A DNA stretch of 6,702 nucleotides from Candidatus Izemoplasma sp. GTDB taxonomy: Bacteria; Bacillota_I; Bacilli_A; Izemoplasmatales; Izemoplasmataceae. The stretch spans positions 1 to 6,702 of the forward strand of contig SKGG01000081.1 in NCBI GenBank assembly GCA_007117565.1. Direction: 5' to 3'. The notes under the pieces are model-generated. The model saw only the letters and a program-made list of their open reading frames with translations. It ran no database searches and had not been told where the DNA came from. Position 1 is the stretch's first letter; each line of letters begins with the position of its first letter. The position numbers were made by a program, and so were the translations under genes. This document shows positions 1 through 5,478 of this stretch, in pieces.

Positions 1-283
1 ACCCATGGTAACTCGGTGAGGGATGAATCGGCAAAAGCCATAAGCCTTCAATGCCTAAATTAGCCAGATGCGGAAGTGCTTCTTTTAAACCAATAAAATC
101 ACCAATCCCATCGCCATTGCCATCGGCAAAGCTGCGAACTAAAATTTGATAATAATTGCGGTGATTAGGAAACAAACTTAAAAAATCATAGGTTTCAGGA
201 ATCTCTTCCTCGGTGCCTCTTTGGCACGCTGATAAGGTCAAAGCAAGTACCAGAATGGTCAATATTAAACTTAATTTTTTCAT
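1..283 (-). CDS. GH13 alpha-amylase-family lipoprotein, N-terminal part only
   Basis: Partial gene: 94 codons are visible and the rest lies beyond the left edge. It starts ATG at 283 with the Shine-Dalgarno AAGGAG (291-296) seven bases upstream. Residues 1-20 form a lipoprotein signal: MKK, a hydrophobic stretch, then lipobox L-S-A-C with Cys20, so the product should be lipid-anchored on the outer face of the membrane. After a short linker, residues from about 45 match the start of the glycoside hydrolase 13 barrel: YYQILVRSFADGNGDGIGDF, then the helix leading to GLWLLPIHPSPSYHG. Family members hydrolyse alpha-1,4 glucans such as starch and maltodextrin. The catalytic Asp/Glu/Asp lie outside the window, so exact substrate and activity cannot be judged. 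It begins four bases after the phosphoesterase stop codon and its ribosome site lies inside that gene, so co-transcription is likely. Confidence 0.9.
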   Translation of the reverse strand, partial: MKKLSLILTILVLALTLSACQRGTEEEIPETYDFLSLFPNHRNYYQILVRSFADGNGDGIGDFIGLKEALPHLANLGIEGLWLLPIHPSPSYHG

Positions 284-287
284 TTCT

Positions 288-797
288 TTACTCCTTAAAC
301 TGACCTTGAACGTCGGTCAATAACTGATGACTCTGCGCATCATACCATGCGATGGTGTAATGATGCTCATGAATGGTGACAACGCTATAGCTTGCTGGCA
401 TGCGGCCTCTTGATCGACTCACAGCCCCAGGATTCATGATCACACCTTGGCGTGTCTTCGTATGTTTGGCAATATGCGTATGCCCATGAATGACCAAGAC
501 GGCGTGATGTTTTTTTAAGAGTTTCATCAACTGATGGTCACCGTAATGCACACGGTATTCATGACCGTGCACCATGACCAACGTTTGGCCTTCAATTGTG
601 AGCACGACACGCGCTTCTCCCGCGTCCATGTAGGCGTTCCCATAAACCGCGTAGACGTTGTGAGAAGCTAAAAAAGCATTAGACAGCTCTGAATCGCCGG
701 CGCTCAAAACATAATCCACATCGGCATGGTGTTCTAAGATGGCTTCAAATCGTTCTTTATAACCGTGGATGTCGCTGACCACTAAGAGTGTCTTCAT
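288..797 (-). CDS. YsnB/YfcE-type metallophosphoesterase (MJ0936-like)
   Basis: 169 residues, the usual length for the small calcineurin-like phosphodiesterases of the MJ0936/YfcE group. These are cytoplasmic enzymes that use two divalent metals, often Mn or Ni, to cleave phosphodiesters; the physiological substrate is generally unknown. Visible ligands: D9 and H11 in SDIHG, D35 in GDSE, N54 in GNAY, H77 in VHGH, H106 and H108 in HGHTH, and the NPG turn near residue 122. All expected metal ligands are present. The usual GNCD motif reads GNAY here, keeping the Asn but not the Asp. The ATG overlaps the rdgB stop codon as ATGA, with GAGG just upstream, so translation is probably coupled to rdgB. 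RdgB followed by this phosphoesterase is the same order as ysnA-ysnB in Bacillus subtilis. I am confident of the family, not of the substrate. Confidence 0.92.
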   Translation of the reverse strand: MKTLLVVSDIHGYKERFEAILEHHADVDYVLSAGDSELSNAFLASHNVYAVYGNAYMDAGEARVVLTIEGQTLVMVHGHEYRVHYGDHQLMKLLKKHHAVLVIHGHTHIAKHTKTRQGVIMNPGAVSRSRGRMPASYSVVTIHEHHYTIAWYDAQSHQLLTDVQGQFKE

Positions 798-1375
798 TGT
801 AAACCTCGCAAATACTGTAACATTTTTTTAAGTGCTTTTTGGCGATGCGACAGTTGATGTTTAACGTTACTGCCCAATTGCGCAAACGTTTCTAAATACG
901 GCAGTGGCATAAAAATCGGATCATAGCCAAAGCCTTCTTGGCCCACCATCTCTGTATGAATGCGCCCTAAACAGACACCTTCAAACGTCGTGACGGTGCC
1001 ACTAGGTTCTCTTAAAGCAATCACCGCTTTAAAACGGGCACGACGATCACTGACATTGGCCATTTTTTTTAACACTTTTAGATTGTTGTCTTTATCTTTT
1101 CCACTGGCACTATAACGCGCAGAAAACACACCTGGTTCACCCTCAAGCGCTTCAATCTCTAACCCCGAATCCTCCGCAATATAATACGTATTAGGACGAT
1201 AGCGCACTTGCGCAAGTTTTTGTCGAGCGTTGGCTTCAAAGCTGTTTCCTGTTTCTTCTAAAACGCCTTGAAAATGCACCGACAAAGGCTCAAGCTCAAA
1301 CGCTTCATCCTTTAAAAGGCGTTGATATTCATGATATTTGTGTTGATTGTATGTGACAACCACCAATTTTTTCAT
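794..1375 (-). CDS. rdgB: RdgB/HAM1-family non-canonical purine NTP pyrophosphatase
   Basis: 193 residues, full length for the ITPase (RdgB/HAM1) family. These cytoplasmic enzymes hydrolyse ITP, dITP and XTP to the monophosphate and pyrophosphate, removing deaminated purines before they enter DNA or RNA. Motifs in order: TYNQHKYHE at 8-16 (the T-x-N-x-x-K triphosphate loop), EETGNSFEANA at 40-50, AEDSGLEIEAL at 67-77 with the presumed catalytic base D69, PGVFSARYS at 81-89, GFGYDPIF at 148-155 and LSHRQKAL at 175-182 for base recognition. It starts ATG at 1375 after AGGTGG. It ends in TGA overlapping the next start by four bases, making it first gene of a cluster with the phosphoesterase and the amylase lipoprotein. 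Only about 12 bp separate its start from the T-run of an upstream terminator hairpin, so it has no obvious promoter of its own. Confidence 0.96.
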   Translation of the reverse strand: MKKLVVVTYNQHKYHEYQRLLKDEAFELEPLSVHFQGVLEETGNSFEANARQKLAQVRYRPNTYYIAEDSGLEIEALEGEPGVFSARYSASGKDKDNNLKVLKKMANVSDRRARFKAVIALREPSGTVTTFEGVCLGRIHTEMVGQEGFGYDPIFMPLPYLETFAQLGSNVKHQLSHRQKALKKMLQYLRGLQ

Positions 1376-1387
1376 CGTACCACCTAC

Positions 1388-1412
1388 AAAAAAAGCCTTC
1401 GCGTGAAGGCTT
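1388..1412 (-). terminator. Rho-independent terminator between ktrA and rdgB
   Basis: An 8-bp perfect stem (1393-1400 with 1405-1412) and a 4-base loop are followed, on the minus strand, by a run of seven T (1394-1388). The upstream arm begins within the ktrA stop codon (1413-1411). It should terminate ktrA transcripts. The next gene, rdgB, starts only 12 bases past the T-run, so some read-through, or a promoter inside ktrA, is needed. Confidence 0.88.
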
Positions 1413-2070
1413 ATTTTTCACACCAGACACTGAACTTTTGTAAATCTTTGTTGGTGCCAATCAAAATGATGTGATCGCCTTCTTCAAACGTCGTTGTTGG
1501 CGTTGGAATGATGATGTCTTCTTGGCGTTTAATGGCGACTAAATTGATGTTATGTTTTTGTCTTAAATCAAGGTTGACCACCGTAGAGCCCACCACTTTT
1601 TCAACCACTTCAATCTCAATAAAGCTGTGGTTTTCGCTCAAATCATAAAACTCAAAAATGTTATCACCCATGATTCGGTGCGCTAAGCGGCGACCTGTCA
1701 AACGCTCGGGTTGCACGGTCTCATCTGCGCCAATGCGCATGACGACTTTTTCATGATAGGCGTTTTGTACCTTAACCGTAACTCTAGGGACGCCAAGTTC
1801 TTTTAAAATCATCGTCGTCAGAATGCTGTCTTGGATGTTGTGGCCAATCGCCACCACGACATGATCGATGGCATTAATCCCAATGTCTTTTAAAGCATTT
1901 TCATCGGTCGTATCTAAGACCATCGCATGCGATGCTTTTTTCGATATTTTTTTTAGCTGTTCTTCGTTTTTATCGATGACTAGCACGTCATAATCATTTT
2001 TGACAAGCTCTTCGACGACACTTTGGCCAAAACGGCCTAATCCGATTACTGCAAATGATTTTTTCGCCAT
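1411..2070 (-). CDS. ktrA: KtrA/TrkA-type potassium uptake regulatory subunit (RCK domain)
   Basis: 219 residues, the typical size of KtrA, the soluble octameric ring that gates the KtrB K+ channel in response to nucleotide binding. The N-terminal RCK Rossmann domain (about 1-130) has the glycine motif GLGRFG at 10-15 and an acidic residue, D33, at the end of strand 2. The C-terminal RCK_C (TrkA-C) domain occupies roughly 135-219, with the characteristic EEGDHIILIGTNKDL near the end. There is no membrane segment. I chose ATG at 2070 rather than the in-frame TTG at 2073, because GAAGGTG sits five bases before the ATG and only two before the TTG. It has its own promoter (2111-2138), shared back to back with the CPBP gene. 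The channel partner ktrB is not in this window, so it must lie elsewhere. A related RCK-domain regulator of another transporter is the main alternative. Confidence 0.93.
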   Translation of the reverse strand: MAKKSFAVIGLGRFGQSVVEELVKNDYDVLVIDKNEEQLKKISKKASHAMVLDTTDENALKDIGINAIDHVVVAIGHNIQDSILTTMILKELGVPRVTVKVQNAYHEKVVMRIGADETVQPERLTGRRLAHRIMGDNIFEFYDLSENHSFIEIEVVEKVVGSTVVNLDLRQKHNINLVAIKRQEDIIIPTPTTTFEEGDHIILIGTNKDLQKFSVWCEK

Positions 2071-2084
2071 CAAGGCACCTTCTT

Positions 2085-2112
2085 TTTACAAGATTAAAAA
2101 AGCTGTTATAAT
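2085..2112 (+). promoter_or_regulatory. Promoter of the CPBP protease gene
   Basis: The -35 is TTTACA (2085-2090), the spacer is 16 bp, and the -10 is a perfect TATAAT (2107-2112). The predicted transcript start is near 2119, about 48 bases before the chosen start codon. Its -10 overlaps the -10 of the divergent ktrA promoter. Confidence 0.75.
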
Positions 2113-2138
2113 GATACCATACGGTTGTTTTTTGTCAA
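2111..2138 (-). promoter_or_regulatory. Promoter of ktrA
   Basis: Read on the minus strand, a perfect -35 TTGACA (2138-2133) is followed by a 16-bp spacer and a -10 TATCAT (2116-2111). A TG dinucleotide one base upstream of the -10 makes an extended -10. The predicted transcript start is near 2104, giving a leader of about 34 bases. The core is interlocked with the plus-strand promoter. Confidence 0.75.
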
Positions 2139-2148
2139 TCAAACAACC
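2123..2148. repeat. Inverted repeat over the ktrA/CPBP divergent promoters
   Basis: Two perfect 8-base arms, GGTTGTTT (2123-2130) and AAACAACC (2141-2148), flank a 10-base spacer that contains the ktrA -35 box (2133-2138). It also falls at about +5 to +30 of the predicted CPBP transcript, directly before its ribosome binding site. It could be an operator for a dimeric regulator, or a 5'-end mRNA hairpin; sequence alone does not decide. Confidence 0.6.
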
Positions 2149-2166
2149 AAGGAAAGGGGCGCATTC

Positions 2167-2895
2167 ATGCGATCAAAAACACCTTCATTAAGCACCCGCT
2201 TTGTCGGGATTTTCATTCTATCGATTCCCCTCTTTTTAGGGGTTCAATGGCTTGTGTTAAGCGTTTTCTTAGGACCACTGGATGAACAAGGGTTATGGGT
2301 TTTTGCGGCTTGGAGCAACCTCACATGGTTCGGTGTGTTAACCGGTTTCTTATTGTGGATTGGTTGGATTTATTTGGTCAAGAACCAATGGCCTTATTTT
2401 ACATTACATTTAAGACGTCATCTTTTTACAATAATGTTGGGTGTCTTTTTATTGATTTTGTTCAATTTATTCAGTGTCCTCTTTTTAGAAGCCATGGGAT
2501 TGGATATAACCTCAGCCAATCAAGAGGCCATCATAGCGATGGCGAATGCCGGCATCAACACACGTATGGCATTGTTGATTGCGGGAGGATTTTTAGCCCC
2601 ATTTGTGGAAGAATTGGTTTTTCGTAAAGGCTTTATCGATCTATTCTCACGGCGCATCGGCATGATCGGAGGCATCGTGTCGAGCAGTCTTCTTTTTGGC
2701 TTCTTACATGTGCTTTTAGATTTAGGCCGTCTTTATATGATTCTTCCTTACGCGTTTTCAGGGGTGGTCTTGGGCTTCATTTATTTTTTTAGCAACAAAA
2801 ACATTTATGTCCCAATTTTTGTGCACGCCAGTTATAATTTAATTGGTTTAATGATTTTAATATTACCGCTTCAAGAGCGATTTAGTGGTATTTAA
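2167..2895 (+). CDS. CPBP-family intramembrane metalloprotease (Abi/Rce1-like)
   Basis: 242 residues, polytopic. Hydrophobic segments run at about 12-36, 44-71, 86-108, 134-147, 164-183, 190-208 and 213-235. The three CPBP (Rce1/Abi) motifs are all present: EELVFRKGF at 148-156 (EExxxR), FGFLH at 177-181 (FxxxH) and HASYN at 220-224 (HxxxN). The catalytic E148, E149, R153, H181 and H220 are therefore intact and an active membrane-embedded protease is expected. In bacteria this family is tied to bacteriocin self-immunity, peptide maturation or uncharacterised membrane proteolysis; no bacteriocin-like small gene is visible nearby. I chose ATG at 2167 because AAAGGGG lies seven bases before it. 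The longer frame from a TTG at 2125 would begin almost at the predicted transcript start with no ribosome site. Its last 33 bases overlap the opposing ankyrin gene. Confidence 0.93.
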   Translation: MRSKTPSLSTRFVGIFILSIPLFLGVQWLVLSVFLGPLDEQGLWVFAAWSNLTWFGVLTGFLLWIGWIYLVKNQWPYFTLHLRRHLFTIMLGVFLLILFNLFSVLFLEAMGLDITSANQEAIIAMANAGINTRMALLIAGGFLAPFVEELVFRKGFIDLFSRRIGMIGGIVSSSLLFGFLHVLLDLGRLYMILPYAFSGVVLGFIYFFSNKNIYVPIFVHASYNLIGLMILILPLQERFSGI

Positions 2896-4011
2896 AGCAC
2901 ACACTAAGAACTTTGGATTGAGTTGATCAAACGCCTGTGATTCATGTGCTAAAAGAGCTTCAACAAAGGTGTCTTGACGCATCATAATGACCGCCTCAGC
3001 CACATCATAGGGTAAATGTTGATGAAACTGTTTAGGCATCCCGTGGGTTTGTAAGAACCCTTCAAACACCGTTTGGTTTTCTTGCATTAAAGCATAAAAT
3101 AACAACGAAGCGCCATGTCGATCGTACTGCGAAGCGGCTGGCGTTTTTAAATGGGCCATGACGAAATCTGTTTGGCCTTTTAACAACGCATCATGCAAAG
3201 GATAGGAGGCTTTATACTCTTTGCTTCTAGGATCGTTTTTTTGACGCTCAAAATACGCTAAGAGTTCATCGTTGCCGTAACGTTCAGCCAAACGATAAGG
3301 CGTCTCATTAAAGCGGTCTTGCGTATAAGATGATAACCCAAGCTCACACAGCTGCATCGCCATATCGGTGTGTTGATGAATGACCGCAAGATGCAAAGGT
3401 GTCTGATGATACATATCGGGCAGCATCGCGTTCACTTCATATTCACGTAGGAGATCAAATAAACGCATGTCGCCAAGTTGTGCCACTTCATGCATCAAAG
3501 ATTCTCTTTTGATGTTCACTTCATGAGGATACGCGCCGGCTTGAACCAGCGTTTTAAAAATCGATTTTTTACGCCCGCGTAAAGCATAAAATAACACATG
3601 TTGACCTAAATCATCATGCCCTTGAACACGGGCGCCGTGGTCAAGCAAATTCTTAACGGCTTCTTTGGCGCCTTTGGCGGCCGCAAGCATTAGAGGGGAT
3701 TGACATTTGTCATTGATGGTGCGTACATCGGCGTGGTGTGTGAGTAAGATTTCAAGCGCATCATGATTGCCTAAATGTGCTGCAATATGAAGTGGTGTTT
3801 CACTGTATTGGTTGCGTTGATTGACATCCAACCCAGCCGAATGAATGAGATAGTATAAGACCTCAAGCGCATTGCTTTTGATGGCGTAAAACAAGAGGTT
3901 TTGACCTCTTTGGTCGAGCGCTTTAAGCTCATCTTTATTCGACACGCTTTTTAACGACGCCAGCGATCGTTCCTTGACCGCATGAATCCATTCAACTCGT
4001 AACTCTGACAT
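2863..4011 (-). CDS. Ankyrin-repeat protein, ten repeats, function unknown
   Basis: 382 residues built almost wholly of ankyrin repeats at a regular 33-residue period. The first clear repeat is residues 33-65; repeats 2-7 follow without gaps to about 258, then a short charged break (QKNDPRSKEYK) precedes three more. Repeats 2 and 6 carry the classic TPLHxA helix start. Repeats 1, 4 and 9 carry LFYA instead. There is no signal peptide, membrane segment or catalytic domain, so it is probably a cytoplasmic binding protein; its partner cannot be inferred. I chose the second ATG (4011) because AGGAGG ends seven bases before it but only one base before the upstream ATG at 4017. It lies just downstream of the HU terminator, with no strong promoter visible. 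Its 3' end overlaps the convergent CPBP gene by 33 bp. A bacterial Ank protein of unknown role is the safe call. Confidence 0.9.
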   Translation of the reverse strand: MSELRVEWIHAVKERSLASLKSVSNKDELKALDQRGQNLLFYAIKSNALEVLYYLIHSAGLDVNQRNQYSETPLHIAAHLGNHDALEILLTHHADVRTINDKCQSPLMLAAAKGAKEAVKNLLDHGARVQGHDDLGQHVLFYALRGRKKSIFKTLVQAGAYPHEVNIKRESLMHEVAQLGDMRLFDLLREYEVNAMLPDMYHQTPLHLAVIHQHTDMAMQLCELGLSSYTQDRFNETPYRLAERYGNDELLAYFERQKNDPRSKEYKASYPLHDALLKGQTDFVMAHLKTPAASQYDRHGASLLFYALMQENQTVFEGFLQTHGMPKQFHQHLPYDVAEAVIMMRQDTFVEALLAHESQAFDQLNPKFLVCALNTTKSLLKR

Positions 4012-4045
4012 ACGCATCCCTCCTGGTTAAAGCTTACCATAGTGC

Positions 4046-4081
4046 AAAAAAAAATACCACGTTGAGCGTGGTATTTTTTTT
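4046..4081 (-). terminator. Strong terminator after the HU gene, symmetric in structure
   Basis: An 8-bp perfect stem (4054-4061 with 4067-4074) encloses the loop TTGAG. It is flanked by nine A on the left (4046-4054) and eight T on the right (4074-4081), so it could terminate in either direction. It lies 15 bp past the HU stop and serves HU on the minus strand. The ankyrin start codon is only 34 bp beyond it. Confidence 0.92.
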
Positions 4082-4095
4082 ACTTTTAAATCAAA

Positions 4096-4368
4096 TTAAC
4101 GAACAGAATCTTTTAAGACTTTGCCCGCTTTAAAGGCAGGTGACTTTTGAGCTGGGATGTGGATTGACTCACCAGTTCTTGGGTTGTGACCAGTACGCGC
4201 TTGACGTGATCTCACTTCAAACGTACCAAATCCAGTTAACACGACTTTGTCGCCAGCTACGAGTGCTTCTTGAACAGCATCTAAGGTTGCGTTTAACGCA
4301 GCTTCTGCTTCTTTTTTAGTTAAATTTGCAACTTCCGCTACACGAGCGATTAATTCTGTTTTGTTCAT
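4096..4368 (-). CDS. hup: HU family DNA-binding protein
   Basis: 90 residues, exactly the usual HU length. HU homodimers bind and bend DNA without sequence specificity, compacting the nucleoid and assisting replication, repair and transcription. Sequence signs: start MNKTELI, a helical N-terminal dimerisation half, the signature GFGTFEVR at 46-53, then the beta-arm RTGHNPRTGE at 58-67 with P63, the proline that intercalates into DNA in the family. The C-terminal segment (SPAFKAGKVLKDSV) is typical. An ideal AAGGAGG lies six bases before ATG 4368. It is a single-gene unit with its own promoter and a strong terminator. It follows der-gpsA, as hbs does in Bacillus, but without the intervening yphE, yphF and spoIVA. 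HU rather than IHF is favoured by the length and the close match to Gram-positive HBsu. Confidence 0.97.
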   Translation of the reverse strand: MNKTELIARVAEVANLTKKEAEAALNATLDAVQEALVAGDKVVLTGFGTFEVRSRQARTGHNPRTGESIHIPAQKSPAFKAGKVLKDSVR

Positions 4369-4402
4369 GCGTTACCTCCTTAATGGTTTAAAATCTATCG
4401 TC

Positions 4403-4431
4403 ATTATAGCAATGATTGAAACAAAAAGCAA
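4403..4431 (-). promoter_or_regulatory. Promoter of the HU gene
   Basis: On the minus strand, -35 TTGCTT (4431-4426), a 17-bp spacer and a perfect -10 TATAAT (4408-4403). The predicted start near 4396 gives a leader of about 28 bases ending in AAGGAGG. T-tracts upstream, A-runs on the other strand, may act as an UP-like or bent-DNA element. Confidence 0.8.
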
Positions 4432-4432
4432 G

Positions 4433-4479
4433 TTTTTTAGCTTAATGACGCGGTTTTTAGCGTTTTTTTAAGTTTTTTT
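4433..4479. other. Helically phased A/T tracts upstream of the HU promoter
   Basis: T-runs occur at 4433-4438, 4454-4458, 4463-4469 and 4473-4479. Their centres are about 20, 10 and 10 bp apart, in phase with the DNA helix, which is the arrangement that produces intrinsic curvature. The tract nearest the promoter directly abuts the -35. Part of the array lies in the last codons of gpsA, which include Lys codons. Confidence 0.5.
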
Positions 4480-5478
4480 AACCTGTGTTTCGGGTTTCGA
4501 CGCACGATGCAGCAAATCACTCATCGCTTGTTGAGGTGATACTTGATGAAAAACGACCTGATAAAGCGCTTCAATGATCGGACTATCAAGATTTTCTTTC
4601 TGTGCCAATTGGTAACAAGCCTCGGCCGTCCGAATGCCCTCAACGACCATCGTCATGCCCTCTAACGTGGCTTTTAAGTCTTTACCTGAGCCAATTTGAT
4701 ACCCCGCTTGGAAATTTCTTGAGTGCGGAGACATGCAGGTCACGATTAAATCACCTACACCCGATAACCCCATTAAGGTTTCGCTTGAAGCGCCGAAATA
4801 AAGAAAATAGCGTTCCATTTCCACGAGCCCTCTGGCCATCAGTGCTGCCACAGCGTTATCGCCTGCACCCATGCCGCGTAAAATGCCGGCAGCTAAGGCA
4901 AACGCATTTTTAATAGAGCCGCCAAGTTCAACACCAATCAAGTCTTGGCTGGTATACACACGGAAATAGTCCTGGTTATGAAACATCGTTTGAACATAGG
5001 TCGCATGCACAGGATTTTGTGACGCACACGTGACCACCGTAGTCATCCCTTGAATCACTTCTTCTGCGTGAGAGGGGCCTGATAAGGCCACAAAGCCTCG
5101 GAAGTAAGACGCTGGGACCATGTCTTCAAAGATTTCAGAGATGCGCATAAAGGATTCCGGTTCAATCCCTTTTGCGGCGTTTATAAATAGTTTCGGTTGG
5201 GCGATGTAGGGAATACTCGCTTCAATCGCTAGTCTCAATACTTTGGTTGGTACCACATATAATAGTACATCACTAAAAGCCATGGCGTCACGCATCGCAT
5301 GCGTCGCCCGAATGGTTTTAGGAATAGGCATCTTGAGTTGCACACAAAGATGTTCTTCATTGATCGCTTTAACAATCGCTTCGTTGACATCGTATACTAA
5401 AACATTATGGTGGTTATCGGCAAGGACTTTGGCTAAACCAAGTCCCCAAGAACCGCCACCCACAATGGTTACGTTCAT
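4468..5478 (-). CDS. gpsA: NAD(P)-dependent glycerol-3-phosphate dehydrogenase
   Basis: 336 residues, normal for GpsA, the cytoplasmic enzyme that reduces dihydroxyacetone phosphate to sn-glycerol 3-phosphate, the backbone precursor of phospholipids. The N-terminal Rossmann domain shows GGGSWGLG at 7-14 and VVPTKVLR at 75-82. NAAKGIEP at 100-107 contains K103, then LSGPSHAEEV at 132-141. The C-terminal helical domain has GVELGGSIKNAFALAAG at 182-198 with the catalytic Lys190, GVGDLIVTC at 240-248 and SRNFQAG at 253-259 for substrate phosphate. All expected active-site residues are present. The ATG follows the der stop directly (TAAATG), and its GAGGG ribosome site lies inside the end of der, so the two are co-transcribed and probably translationally coupled. 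No convincing terminator separates it from the HU promoter region. Confidence 0.97.
   Translation of the reverse strand: MNVTIVGGGSWGLGLAKVLADNHHNVLVYDVNEAIVKAINEEHLCVQLKMPIPKTIRATHAMRDAMAFSDVLLYVVPTKVLRLAIEASIPYIAQPKLFINAAKGIEPESFMRISEIFEDMVPASYFRGFVALSGPSHAEEVIQGMTTVVTCASQNPVHATYVQTMFHNQDYFRVYTSQDLIGVELGGSIKNAFALAAGILRGMGAGDNAVAALMARGLVEMERYFLYFGASSETLMGLSGVGDLIVTCMSPHSRNFQAGYQIGSGKDLKATLEGMTMVVEGIRTAEACYQLAQKENLDSPIIEALYQVVFHQVSPQQAMSDLLHRASKPETQVKKT

Noticed and set aside
2125..2166. TTG at 2125 as the start of the CPBP gene
   Set aside because: It lies about six bases after the predicted transcript start, has no ribosome site and falls inside the inverted repeat. ATG 2167 has a good site.
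3893..3910. 7-bp hairpin AAGAGGT / ACCTCTT in the ankyrin gene, resembling a terminator on the minus strand
   Set aside because: It sits in the middle of repeat 1, is followed by only four T, and the frame is intact on both sides.
4369..4467. Possible small RNA or riboswitch in the gpsA-HU gap
   Set aside because: The gap is explained by the HU promoter, its leader and the A-tracts. No stable hairpin or known aptamer pattern was seen.
4602..4913. Plus-strand open frame inside gpsA (and similar ones at 2000-2191, 2295-2627 and 5243-5482)
   Set aside because: Each lies opposite to, or in another frame of, a well-supported gene, with no ribosome site and no recognisable protein family.
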